From the NCBI RefSeq assembly GCF_013359685.1, contig NZ_JABFMV010000001.1, positions 128,858 through 192,857 of the forward strand: a stretch of DNA of 64,000 bases, read 5' to 3'. Positions 50,552 to 58,941 of the stretch are shown here, piece after piece. Position 1 is the stretch's first letter. Each line of letters opens with the position of its first letter. The stretch comes from Leifsonia sp. C5G2. Lineage in GTDB: Bacteria > Actinomycetota > Actinomycetes > Actinomycetales > Microbacteriaceae. Made by a program: the position numbers and the translations under genes. Under the pieces are notes generated by a model. It made no database searches, had not been told where the DNA came from, and saw only the letters and a list, made by a program, of their open reading frames with translations.

Positions 50552-51859
50552 TCAGCGGCCGAGGCCGCGGTAGGACCAGCCGGCAGCGCGCCACGCGACC
50601 GGATCCAGGGCGTTGCGCCCGTCGATCACGGTCCGGTGGGCCACCAGCGTGCCGAGCTCCTCCGGGTCGAGACCCGTGAACTCCGGCCACTCCGTGATGA
50701 GCACGACCACGTCGGCGTCGCGCACGGCCTCCTCCGTGGAATCCACCACGTCCACCTGCGGCGCTCGCCTGCGCGCGTTGTCGGCCGCCTCCGGGTCCGT
50801 CGCACGGACGACCGCGCCCGCCTCGGCCAGCCGCATCGCGATCTCGAGGGCCGGCGAGTCCCGGATGTCGTCCGAGTGCGGCTTGAAGGCGAGCCCGAGC
50901 ACGCCCACGCGCACGCCCGCGAGGCCGCCTGCCGCCTCGCGCACCAACTCGACGACACGGGTGCGTCGCCGCAGGTTGATGCTGTCCACCTCCTCCAGGA
51001 AGCGCACCGACTCTCCGAGTCCGAGCTCGCGCGCCCGCGCACTGAACGCCCGGATGTCCTTCGGCAGGCACCCGCCGCCGAAGCCGACCCCGGCGTTGAG
51101 GAAGCGGCGCCCGATACGGGCGTCGTGCCCGATCGCGTCCGCCAGCTTGGTCACATCCGCCCCGGTGACCTCCGCGATCTCCGCCATCGCGTTGATGAAG
51201 GAGATCTTGGTGGCGAGGAAGGCGTTCGCGGACACCTTCACCAGCTCCGCGGTCGCGTAGTCGGTGACGATCACGGGCGTCCCGGCCGCGACGGCGGAGG
51301 CGTACACCTCGTCGAGCAGGCGCGCGGCGCGCTCCCCCGCCTCCCCCTCGGGGACGCCGTACACCAGCCGGTCGGGGCTGATCGTGTCCTTCACGGCGAA
51401 GCCCTCGCGCAGGAACTCGGGGTTCCAGGCCAGTGCCGCGCCCGGCGCCCGCTCGGCGACCGTGGCCGCCAGGCGGGCGGCGGTCCCCACCGGGACCGTG
51501 CTCTTGCCGACGATGAGGTCGCCCGCCTTCACGTGCTCCACGAGCGCGGCGAACGCGGCGTCGACGAAACGCATGTCGGCGGCGTCCCCATCCGCGACCT
51601 GCGGGGTGCCGACGGCGACGAAGTGCACGTCCGCGTCGGCAGCGGCGGAGAAGTCGGTGGTGAACCGGAGGCGGCCCGTGGCGGTGGCCGACTCGAGCAC
51701 CTCGGGCAGCCCCGGCTCGAAGAACGGCGGGCGGCCGGCGGACAGGGAGGCGATCTTCGCCTCGTCGATGTCGATGCCGACGACCTCGTGGCCGAGGTGC
51801 GCCATCGACGCCGCATGCACGGCACCGAGGTAGCCGCAGCCGATCACGGAGATTCTCAT
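50552..51859 (-). CDS. ugd: UDP-glucose 6-dehydrogenase
   Basis: It oxidises UDP-glucose to UDP-glucuronate with two NAD. The 435-residue protein has the Rossmann start MRISVIGCGYLGAVHAASMA, STVPVGTA, EFLREGFAVKD with the catalytic Glu and the nucleophile in GFGGGCLPKDIRAF. The C-terminal UDP-binding domain has LGLAFKPHSDDIRDSPAL. UDP-glucuronate would serve a surface polysaccharide. The gene stands next to the DUF4012 gene. Confidence 0.95.
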   Translation of the reverse strand: MRISVIGCGYLGAVHAASMAHLGHEVVGIDIDEAKIASLSAGRPPFFEPGLPEVLESATATGRLRFTTDFSAAADADVHFVAVGTPQVADGDAADMRFVDAAFAALVEHVKAGDLIVGKSTVPVGTAARLAATVAERAPGAALAWNPEFLREGFAVKDTISPDRLVYGVPEGEAGERAARLLDEVYASAVAAGTPVIVTDYATAELVKVSANAFLATKISFINAMAEIAEVTGADVTKLADAIGHDARIGRRFLNAGVGFGGGCLPKDIRAFSARARELGLGESVRFLEEVDSINLRRRTRVVELVREAAGGLAGVRVGVLGLAFKPHSDDIRDSPALEIAMRLAEAGAVVRATDPEAADNARRRAPQVDVVDSTEEAVRDADVVVLITEWPEFTGLDPEELGTLVAHRTVIDGRNALDPVAWRAAGWSYRGLGR

Positions 51860-51931
51860 CGGGTCAGATCCTTGGGTCGCAGTCGTCGCGCGAGGGGACG
51901 GCTTCTGGTCTCTTGGAGGGGGAGGCGAGCG

Positions 51932-52606
51932 TCAGGTGAAGTCGGGGTCCGGCTCGTCGACGTACGCCGGCGCGGCGTCGACCGGCCAGTGCCTGCGGCC
52001 GTTGTTGAGCACGCCGCGGCTCTCCTGAAGGTAGCAGTTGCCGCACAGCGACTCGTAGGAGACCGAGGCGCCGTCGATGGCCACCTGGTCGCCGTCGAAG
52101 ACGAAGACGCCGTCGATCTTGCGGGCGTTGAAGATCGCCTTCCGGCCGCAGCGGCAGATGGTCTTGAGCTCTTCGAGGCTGTGCGCGACTTCGAGCAGCC
52201 TGCGGCTGCCCGGGAAGGCGACCGTCTGGAAGTCGGTGCGGATGCCGTACGCCAGCACCGGGACGTCGTCGAGAAGGGCGATCCGGAGCAGGTCGTCGAC
52301 CTGCGCCTCGGTGAGGAACTGCGCCTCGTCGACCAGCAGGGCGCTCACATCCCGCCCGAAGCGCTTCATGGTGCGCTCGCGGTGCCGCTGGAACGAGCCG
52401 TACGCATCCGTCTCGGGTGCGATGAGGAAGTCGACCTCGCGGGTGACGCCGAGCCGGGACAGGATGCCCAGGTCGCCCTTGGTGTCGATCGACGGCTTCG
52501 TGAGCAGGACGCGATGGCCGCGCTCCTCGTAGTTGTACGCGGCCTGAAGCATCGCCGTGCTCTTGCCGCTGTTCATCGCGCCGTACCGGAAATACAGTTT
52601 CGCCAC
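51932..52606 (-). CDS. tdk: Thymidine kinase
   Basis: The type II thymidine kinase (224 residues) has P-loop RYGAMNSGKST, the DEAQFLT motif, the nucleoside-binding GIRTDF and lasso region, and two pairs of zinc cysteines: CRCGRK and CGNCY. It salvages thymidine to dTMP. The ATG at 52606 gives the typical start MAKLYFRYG. Nothing unusual. Confidence 0.95.
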   Translation of the reverse strand: MAKLYFRYGAMNSGKSTAMLQAAYNYEERGHRVLLTKPSIDTKGDLGILSRLGVTREVDFLIAPETDAYGSFQRHRERTMKRFGRDVSALLVDEAQFLTEAQVDDLLRIALLDDVPVLAYGIRTDFQTVAFPGSRRLLEVAHSLEELKTICRCGRKAIFNARKIDGVFVFDGDQVAIDGASVSYESLCGNCYLQESRGVLNNGRRHWPVDAAPAYVDEPDPDFT

Positions 52607-52649
52607 GCATCGATCCTATGCGGGCGGACCGGGCGCGCGTGTCAGCCGC

Positions 52650-53357
52650 TCAGGTGAGGTAGCCGTCCTCCGCGGCGCGGCGGATGAGGTCGGCCCGCGA
52701 ACTGGTCGGACGCCCCGCCTTGCCGTACTTCTCGCGGACGCGGCGGAGGTAGGTCTTGGCGGTCTCGTACTGGACGTTCATCGCGCGCGCCACCTCCGAC
52801 GTGGTGCGCCCGTCGGCGTACAGCACGAGCGCCTGACGCTCTCCGTCGCTCAGGCGCGGCCGGGACGACTCGGGGATGAGCGGCTTCGGCCGCCACGCCG
52901 ACGGAGCGGCCTGGGTGCGGCCGGGGCCGCGTCCCGCCGCCGAGAGCGCGGCCGCGAGGAGTTCGGCCATCGGCTGCGACTTCGTGACGTAGGCGACGGC
53001 GCCGGCGGCGAGCGCGGCATCCCGGTCCTCGGGCGTGTCCACGGCGCTCAGCACGACCACCTTGGCGCCGGCGGCCCGGCAGGTGCGCACTCGGGCGCCG
53101 ATGGAGACGGATTCCTTCAGCTGCAGGTCCATGATGACCAGGTCGGTCGGGAACGCGTCGCTGTGCACCAGTTCGAGCCAGCTCCCGGCCCGGACGACGA
53201 GGTCGAACTCGGGCGCGTTCTTCTCGATCCAGGTCGACAGGCTGTCGAGGAGGATCTCGTGGTCGTCGAGGATCGCCAGCCGGATGGGCGGTTCTGCGGT
53301 GCGCACGCCGGCCGCCGGGGAGGCGGAGGGCGGTGGGTCGGAAGGTGCTGCTGTCAT
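52650..53357 (-). CDS. NarL/LuxR-type response regulator
   Basis: The 235-residue protein has a receiver domain (about 25-140; ILDDHEILLDSL, phospho-acceptor Asp77 in VIMDLQL, Lys in VTKSQ) and a C-terminal LuxR-type HTH (about 168-232). The DNA-binding helix reads TTSEVARAMNVQYETAKTYLRRVREKYGKAGR. The sequence between the domains is proline-rich. It is the last gene of a signalling cassette and overlaps the upstream sensor gene as ATGA. Confidence 0.92.
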   Translation of the reverse strand: MTAAPSDPPPSASPAAGVRTAEPPIRLAILDDHEILLDSLSTWIEKNAPEFDLVVRAGSWLELVHSDAFPTDLVIMDLQLKESVSIGARVRTCRAAGAKVVVLSAVDTPEDRDAALAAGAVAYVTKSQPMAELLAAALSAAGRGPGRTQAAPSAWRPKPLIPESSRPRLSDGERQALVLYADGRTTSEVARAMNVQYETAKTYLRRVREKYGKAGRPTSSRADLIRRAAEDGYLT

Positions 53358-54586
53358 CGTCGTCTCGCTTCAGCGTACGGGAGACCGGCGCCCGGCGAGG
53401 CGAACCGGATGGTGAGGTCGGCACCGCTCTGGCGCATCGTGGCATCCATCGCGACCGAGTTCAGAGCGCTCACGAACGGGAGCAGCGCGCGACGGACCTC
53501 CGAGCGCGACTCGTCGATGCGGGCGCGGAGGACGAAAGTGGGGCGCTCGGGGCGCGTCGCCACGATGCTCAGGCGGGCGGGGTCGAGCCCGGGAAGGCCT
53601 GCGACCGTCGCGAGCAGGGCGCCGACGATCGCGCGCTGGTCGGTGGTCAGCACGCGCTCCAGTCGGTCGGGGTCGTCGACACAGGCTCCCTCCGGGCGCG
53701 CCGTCGCCCCGCCGAGCCGTGGACCCAGTGCGAGGTCGAGCGCGTCGGCCAGCCAGGTCCGGCCGACGGCCTGCACCGACATGCCGCGCAGCCGGTCGGC
53801 GATGGCGCGCGCCTCCGCCCGGTCGCCGTCGGTCACCCGGCCGCGTTCGAGGAGTCCGGTCAGGAAGGGGACCGCCTCGGCGTTGAGCGCCGTCATCCGC
53901 TCCTGAGCGATCATCCGGGCCGCGGCCTGACGCAGTTCTCCGTCGAGCCGTGCCTGCCCGTCGCGGGCGACCTCCCGCCAGCGCAGCGTCTCGCCGGTGA
54001 TGGTCCAGGCGTAGCCGGCGCCGCCCGCCGCGAGAGCGAGCACCGGAACCGCCGCGACCGTGGCGTACACGAGCGGAGCATTCGCGATGACGAGGGAGTG
54101 CTGGGCCGCGGCCAGCCCTCCGAGCACCAGGGCGGAGACGATGGCAGAGCCCGCGACCTCGCCGACCGGACGGTAGAACGGCATCACGATCAGCAGGAGT
54201 GCGACCGCGATCTGACCCCAGTCGTCCTGGATCCGCTCGTTGTGACCCCACACGGCCGAGTCGAACAGGCAGGCCGCCGTCACGGCGACGGCGATCACAC
54301 AGAGGTGCGACCAGCGGCCGAAGGGCGCGAAACCGGGGTGCGAGCGGATGGCCGCCACCAGGACGGCGACGACGAGGACCGCGATCGCCACGCCCGCGAC
54401 GGCGGGGTCGCGGAGCTGGTCGCGGTGGAGGAACGTGGAATATGCGGCGTACACCACGGCCAGTCCGCCGAGCAGCGGCACCAGCAGCCAGGCGGACTGC
54501 GCACCGAGCGGGTCGAGTCGCTGCGGCGTGCGTTCGAGGGGGACGGAGCGCGCATCCACGATGGCGCGCGACGTGAGGGCGGTCAT
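53354..54586 (-). CDS. Membrane sensor resembling a degenerate histidine kinase
   Basis: The 410-residue protein has six or so membrane helices (about 27-200) and a cytoplasmic C-terminus with a coiled region (RWREVARDGQARLDGELRQAAARMIAQERM). The kinase parts are missing or worn: I find no His box and no N, G1 or G2 box in the terminal 150 residues. The 4-base overlaps on both sides (kinase upstream, response regulator downstream) mean the three are made together. It may regulate the true kinase or sense a signal for it. Homologues as a companion subunit are not known to me. Confidence 0.75.
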   Translation of the reverse strand: MTALTSRAIVDARSVPLERTPQRLDPLGAQSAWLLVPLLGGLAVVYAAYSTFLHRDQLRDPAVAGVAIAVLVVAVLVAAIRSHPGFAPFGRWSHLCVIAVAVTAACLFDSAVWGHNERIQDDWGQIAVALLLIVMPFYRPVGEVAGSAIVSALVLGGLAAAQHSLVIANAPLVYATVAAVPVLALAAGGAGYAWTITGETLRWREVARDGQARLDGELRQAAARMIAQERMTALNAEAVPFLTGLLERGRVTDGDRAEARAIADRLRGMSVQAVGRTWLADALDLALGPRLGGATARPEGACVDDPDRLERVLTTDQRAIVGALLATVAGLPGLDPARLSIVATRPERPTFVLRARIDESRSEVRRALLPFVSALNSVAMDATMRQSGADLTIRFASPGAGLPYAEARRR

Positions 54587-55827
54587 GCGGCGGGGCCTCC
54601 GCCGGCCGCATGCTCCGACTCCGCCGGGACCGTGAGGATCACCGTCGTTCCGACATCGGTGCTGGAGTAGATGTCGACCGTGCCTCCGACACGGGCGATC
54701 CGGTCCTGCACCGACTGACGAAGGCCCAGCCGGTCCGCCGCCGGCCCGGCGGCGGGGAAGCCGCTCCCGCTGTCCACGACCATGACGGAGACGGAGCCGC
54801 CGCCGGCGGACAGCGCCACCTCGGCGACCGGGCTTCCGGAGTGCCGCATCACATTGACCAGGCACTGGCGGACGGCGAGCCCGACCGCCCGGCGCACATC
54901 CTCGTCGAGGCCGGTGAAGGCCGTGCGGTCGCCCGACACGTCCACCGTCAGTCCTTCGTCGCGCGCCGTCTCGATCGCCTGGTGCAGTTCGCTGTCGTAC
55001 CACGGGTCCGCCGCCGTCGCGCCGGCGGTCTCGCCCGCGCCGGCGAAGTCGTGCGAGCCGGAGCCGTCCTCGCCCGGGACGCCGACCGCGAGACCGCGCA
55101 GGTCCGCCTCGATCCGGCGAGCGAGCCGCGGTTCGAGCTCACCGGGGCGAACCGACGCGACGGCGACGAGCTCGCTCAGCACGGTGTCGTGGAGCTCGGC
55201 GGTGGAGGCGGCTGTCAGCTCACGGCGGATGTCGACGAGCCGCGCATCCCGCACGGCACGGTGCAGGGCGGCCTGGGCACGGGAGCGCGTCCCGCGGGTC
55301 AGCCCGTCGAAGGCGAGCACTCCGACCAGCAGCAGGTAGGCACCGAGCGAGATGGCATCGGGCACGTAGCTGCGCTCCGCGGTCGCCGCCGCGAGGATGA
55401 CGGCGGCCTCGGCGAGCGCGAAGCCCAGGGTCGCCCACAGGATGCCGACCAGCGATCCGGTGCCCGTGCCGCCGACCAGCGTCATCGCCACCACCGGCAA
55501 GGCGATCACGAACAGGTTCGTGTCACGGTAGGACGGCGTCGTGGTGAGCAGGGCGACGACGTAGAAGTAGGTGCAGACGGCCCCCACGATCAGGTAGGCG
55601 AGGGTCAGGACGACGGTGCGCCCGCGCGCGAGCATGAGCAGCAGCGCGACCATCGGGACGAGGAACAGCAGCGTGAGCCAGGACGTGATGTTGTGGCTGC
55701 CGAGACTCGACGTCGCAACGTTCAGCACCGCTCCCCCGAGGCAGACGAGGCCGGCCCACCGCGCGGCCGTCGCGATGGCGCGCGAATTCGCGGGTCGTGC
55801 CAGATGGCTGGGCAGACCGAGCGACAC
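54583..55827 (-). CDS. Sensor histidine kinase (NarX/DesK-like, HisKA_3 type)
   Basis: The 414-residue kinase has six membrane helices in the first 175 residues. A HisKA_3-like dimerisation part follows with His213 in AELHDTVLSEL, and an HATPase domain with N box QCLVNVMRHS, G1 box VVDSGSGF and G2-like LGLRQSVQDRIA. It should phosphorylate the NarL-type regulator encoded two genes downstream. The GTG start at 55827 has GGAAGG about 11 bases upstream. Signal unknown. Confidence 0.85.
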   Translation of the reverse strand: MSLGLPSHLARPANSRAIATAARWAGLVCLGGAVLNVATSSLGSHNITSWLTLLFLVPMVALLLMLARGRTVVLTLAYLIVGAVCTYFYVVALLTTTPSYRDTNLFVIALPVVAMTLVGGTGTGSLVGILWATLGFALAEAAVILAAATAERSYVPDAISLGAYLLLVGVLAFDGLTRGTRSRAQAALHRAVRDARLVDIRRELTAASTAELHDTVLSELVAVASVRPGELEPRLARRIEADLRGLAVGVPGEDGSGSHDFAGAGETAGATAADPWYDSELHQAIETARDEGLTVDVSGDRTAFTGLDEDVRRAVGLAVRQCLVNVMRHSGSPVAEVALSAGGGSVSVMVVDSGSGFPAAGPAADRLGLRQSVQDRIARVGGTVDIYSSTDVGTTVILTVPAESEHAAGGGPAA

Positions 55828-55946
55828 GACGTGCGTCCCTTCCGGGGCCGAGTGCGTCTCGGTCCTCCCGGGATTATGGCATCCGAGGCCGCCACTGTGT
55901 ACCCCGGTGACGTACCCCGAATCCGGGGGAAAGCCCCGATCGACGC

Positions 55947-57086
55947 TCAGAACAGCGTCGGCTGCACCCCCAAGCCGGTCAGGGAAGCGCTGACGAGCGA
56001 GGCGGTGTCCGGCGCCTCGGAATTCGAGCCGGCCGTCCGGATCGCCGACCCGACGACCTGCCGCTCCCCCTCGTCGTCGCGCAGCATTCCGAGCGCGCTC
56101 GACCGGACCCCGCCGGTCAGCGGGTCTTCCCGACCGCGCTCCAGTCCGTGCGACCGGATCAGCGGCTTGATGCGCGCCGCCAGCCACGCCCGGTACTCCT
56201 TGGGCGCGTAGGTGCCGCGACCGTACATCGCGCGATACTGCGGCAGCAGCTCGGGGTGCTGCTCGCCGAGCCAGAGGTAGAACCACTCCTTGACGCCGGG
56301 CTTCAGATGCAGTGCCGAGTAGAGCACCGAGGTGGCGCCCGCCTCCTTCGCCTGCCGCAGCGCCTCGTCGAGGTGGGCTCGCGTATCGGTCAGGTACGGC
56401 ATGATCGGCATCAGGAACACGCCGCAGTCGAGACCGTGCTCGCGCACCGCGGTGACCGTCGCGAGCCGGGCCTTGGTCGTGGGCGTGCCCGGCTCGACCG
56501 ACTGCTGCAGTTCGTCGTCGTAGACCGCGATCGACATCGCGAGGTCGACGGGGACTCGCTTGTTGGCCTCCACCAGACGGTCGAGATCGCGCCGCAGGAG
56601 CGACCCCTTGGTCAGGATGCTGAACGGCGTGCCCGAGTCCGCCAGCGCATCGATGATGCCCGGCATGAGGGCGTACCGCCCCTCTGCCCGCTGATACGGG
56701 TCGGTGTTGGTGCCCAGGGCGACGGGATGATGCCCCCAGCTCGGCTTCGACAGCTCTTTGCGCAGCACCTCGGCGACGTTGACCTTGACGATGATCTCGT
56801 TGTCGAAGTCTTTGCCCGAGTCGAGGTCGAGGTAGGTGTGGGTCGGCCGCGCGAAGCAGTAGACGCAGGCGTGCGAGCAGCCCCGGTAGGGGTTGATGGT
56901 CCAGCCGAACGGCATCGGCCCGCCCCCGCCCGGGACGCGGTTGAGCGCCGACTTCGCCAGCACCTCGTGGAACGTGATGCCGGCGAAGTCGGGCGTGCGC
57001 ACGGAGCGCACCAGGTTGTTCAACCGCGCGAGCCCGGGGAGCGCCGACGGCTCGTCGACCGACAGCTCCTGACTACTCCAACGCAT
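55947..57086 (-). CDS. Radical SAM protein, Rv2578c/SplB-like
   Basis: The 379-residue protein has the cluster motif RGCSHACVYCFARP (Cys70, Cys74, Cys77). It has the INPYRGC and NTDPYQRAEGRY pattern of the Rv2578c family, which is distantly related to spore photoproduct lyase and PA0069-type proteins. LTKGSLLRRDLD and the (beta/alpha)8 core are intact; the substrate is unknown. A perfect LexA-type box lies 8 bases upstream of the ATG, so it is probably induced by DNA damage, and I infer a repair or nucleic-acid role. Confidence 0.88.
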   Translation of the reverse strand: MRWSSQELSVDEPSALPGLARLNNLVRSVRTPDFAGITFHEVLAKSALNRVPGGGGPMPFGWTINPYRGCSHACVYCFARPTHTYLDLDSGKDFDNEIIVKVNVAEVLRKELSKPSWGHHPVALGTNTDPYQRAEGRYALMPGIIDALADSGTPFSILTKGSLLRRDLDRLVEANKRVPVDLAMSIAVYDDELQQSVEPGTPTTKARLATVTAVREHGLDCGVFLMPIMPYLTDTRAHLDEALRQAKEAGATSVLYSALHLKPGVKEWFYLWLGEQHPELLPQYRAMYGRGTYAPKEYRAWLAARIKPLIRSHGLERGREDPLTGGVRSSALGMLRDDEGERQVVGSAIRTAGSNSEAPDTASLVSASLTGLGVQPTLF

Positions 57087-57093
57087 GGCTTCA

Positions 57094-57111
57094 TTCGAAC
57101 ATACGTTCGAA
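57094..57111 (-). promoter_or_regulatory. LexA (SOS) box upstream of the radical SAM gene
   Basis: TTCGAACATACGTTCGAA is a perfect inverted repeat and matches the SOS box consensus TCGAAC-N4-GTTCGA of mycobacteria and other actinobacteria. It fills the 27-base gap between the ABC-F stop (57114) and the radical SAM start (57086). A possible -10, TATGTT, lies within it. Confidence 0.85.
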
Positions 57112-57113
57112 CA

Positions 57114-58727
57114 TTAAGCAAGGTGGACGCTCCCCCCACTCCAGCGCGACCGCAGCCACCGGTCGTGGCTCGCGACCACGACCGCTCCGGGATAGGCGCC
57201 GAGCGCCTCCTCCAGCTCTGTCGCGAGAGCGAGCGACAGGTGGTTCGTCGGCTCGTCGAGGAGGAACAGGTGCGGCGGCCGCGCCACGATCAGTGCGAGC
57301 GCCAGCCGGCGCTGCTGCCCGACCGAGAGGGCGCCGACCGGCCGGTCGGCGTCCCTCGGCGCGATCAGCCCGAGCGAGATCAGCGGAACGGTCTCCGCCC
57401 GCCTCTCGCCCATCGTCGCCGCGTAGATGCGGCGGGGCGACGCCGACGGATCGGCGAACCGCACATCCTGCTCCAGCAGCGCCACCCGGAGCCCGCGCCT
57501 GCGCTGCACGGTCCCGGCGGTCGGCTCGAGCCGGCCGGCCAGCACCGAGAGAAGCGTGGACTTGCCCGCCCCGTTCGCGCCGGTGACGAGGATCCGCGCG
57601 TCGGGCGCCACGCTCAGCTCCTCGAGCTGCAGACGCCCGGGGATTCGCACCTCCCGCGCCTGCACGAGCAGCCCGGAGCCGTCGCCCAGCACCTGGAAAC
57701 CCGACGGGATGCCGGCGAACGTCAGCGGAGCGGGCGGCTTGCCCACCTGCGCGTCGCGCAGCTCGTCGAGCCTCCCCTCCGCGTTCCGGACACGGCGGCT
57801 GATCTGACGATCGAGCGTGTTGCCCTTGTACGACTTCGCGAACTTGTCGTTGTCGCGCACCTTCCCCGACCAGGCGATGGAGCGAGCGGTCACGTCGACG
57901 GCGTGCTTCAGCTCCGTGAGCTCCGCCTGCTCGTCGGCGTACTGCTTCTCCCACCGGGAGCGCTCCGCAGCCTTCTCGGACAGATAGTCGCTGTAGCCGC
58001 CGCCGAACACCGTCGTACCCGACCGAGCGGGGTCGAGGTCGAGCAGGCCGGTCGCCACCCCGTCCAGGAAGGCCCGGTCGTGACTGGCGAAGACGACCGG
58101 TCCGGGCCACGACCGGAGCTGGCGCTCCAGGAAGCCCGCCGCCTCGTCGTCCAGATGGTTGGTCGGCTCGTCGAGCAGCAGCGCGTCCGGGCGGCCGAGC
58201 AGCAGAGCCGCGAGCGCGAACCTGCTGCGCTGACCGCCGGAGACCTCGCCGAGGCGCCGGGCCAGCGGGATGCCGCCGACCCCCAACCCGTCGAGCAGCT
58301 CGTCGCGGCGTGCGTCGATGCTCCAGATCTCGGCACGCTCGGCCGCCGCCAGTGCGGTGTCGTAGCGGGCGTCCGCCGTCGGGTCTCCCGAGCCGAGCGC
58401 CGTCGCCGCCGCCTCGAGCTCGCGCTCGATCGCGCGGACGTCGGCCAGCGCGTGCTCGATGAGGGCCGCGAGCGTGTCGCCCGGCTCGAACCGGACCTCC
58501 TGCCAGAGGAAGCCCGTGCGCGGCGGGCGGGACAGCGTCCCGGAGTCCGGAGTCTCCGCCCCGGCGAGCACGCGCAGCAGCGTGGACTTGCCCGCGCCGT
58601 TCTCGCCGATCAGGCCGAGCCGGTGTCCCGGCGCGACGGTCAGCGAGACGTCGGTGAGCACCCGGCGATCGCCGTAGACGACGGAGACGCCGTCGGCGCG
58701 CAGGGGTGCGAGGGTGATGGTTGGCAT
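57114..58727 (-). CDS. ABC-F family ATP-binding protein
   Basis: The 537-residue protein has two ATPase domains and no membrane part. First domain: GENGAGKSTLLRV (about 40), SGGQRSRFALAALLL, ALLLDEPTNHLDDEAA. Second: GANGAGKSTLLSV, LSVGQQRRLALALI, LFLLDEPTNHLSLALA. The linker between is about 90 residues, charged and helical (AAERSRWEKQYADEQAELTEL). Both signatures are intact enough for hydrolysis. ABC-F proteins bind the ribosomal E site and either rescue translation or protect against antibiotics. The structured leader with a tiny ORF favours the resistance type. ATG at 58727, ribosome-binding site GGAAAGG. Confidence 0.9.
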   Translation of the reverse strand: MPTITLAPLRADGVSVVYGDRRVLTDVSLTVAPGHRLGLIGENGAGKSTLLRVLAGAETPDSGTLSRPPRTGFLWQEVRFEPGDTLAALIEHALADVRAIERELEAAATALGSGDPTADARYDTALAAAERAEIWSIDARRDELLDGLGVGGIPLARRLGEVSGGQRSRFALAALLLGRPDALLLDEPTNHLDDEAAGFLERQLRSWPGPVVFASHDRAFLDGVATGLLDLDPARSGTTVFGGGYSDYLSEKAAERSRWEKQYADEQAELTELKHAVDVTARSIAWSGKVRDNDKFAKSYKGNTLDRQISRRVRNAEGRLDELRDAQVGKPPAPLTFAGIPSGFQVLGDGSGLLVQAREVRIPGRLQLEELSVAPDARILVTGANGAGKSTLLSVLAGRLEPTAGTVQRRRGLRVALLEQDVRFADPSASPRRIYAATMGERRAETVPLISLGLIAPRDADRPVGALSVGQQRRLALALIVARPPHLFLLDEPTNHLSLALATELEEALGAYPGAVVVASHDRWLRSRWSGGSVHLA

Positions 58728-58912
58728 GGGAACCGCCTTTCCGGGCGCTCCACAGGGAGCGGGTTCCCGCCGGGCGATCTCCGTCGTGAGCGGCGCCGGA
58801 GCGCCCAGGCGCCTGACCGGGCAGCGCGGTGACCGAAGAGTCCTCACTCACATCGACGGCGCCTCAGGCGCGGGACGTCAGGAGGTTCTCACTTCATAGC
58901 GTGGATGACCAT
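58728..58912 (-). promoter_or_regulatory. Structured leader of the ABC-F gene, candidate attenuator
   Basis: Just before the ATG a two-part hairpin forms: outer GGGAACC/GGTTCCC (58768-58762 with 58734-58728) and inner CGCTCC/GGAGCG. The ribosome-binding site GGAAAGG (58742-58736) lies in the unpaired part between them, and the 3' arm touches the start codon. Upstream are further GC-rich repeats (GGCGCC-type) and a small ORF at 58889-58912. Promoter candidates TTTACA and TATGGT, 18 bases apart, lie near 58910-58937. Confidence 0.55.
58889..58912 (-). CDS. Possible leader peptide MVIHAMK
   Basis: ATG-GTC-ATC-CAC-GCT-ATG-AAG-TGA is a seven-codon frame 160 bases upstream of the ABC-F start. No ribosome-binding site is visible. 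If the TATGGT promoter is used, transcription would start inside it and leave only the inner ATG-AAG-TGA. It is a candidate sensor for stalled ribosomes, not a proven gene. Confidence 0.25.
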   Translation of the reverse strand: MVIHAMK

Positions 58913-58941
58913 AGCAGGCCGCCGACGCCGATGTAAAGCGA

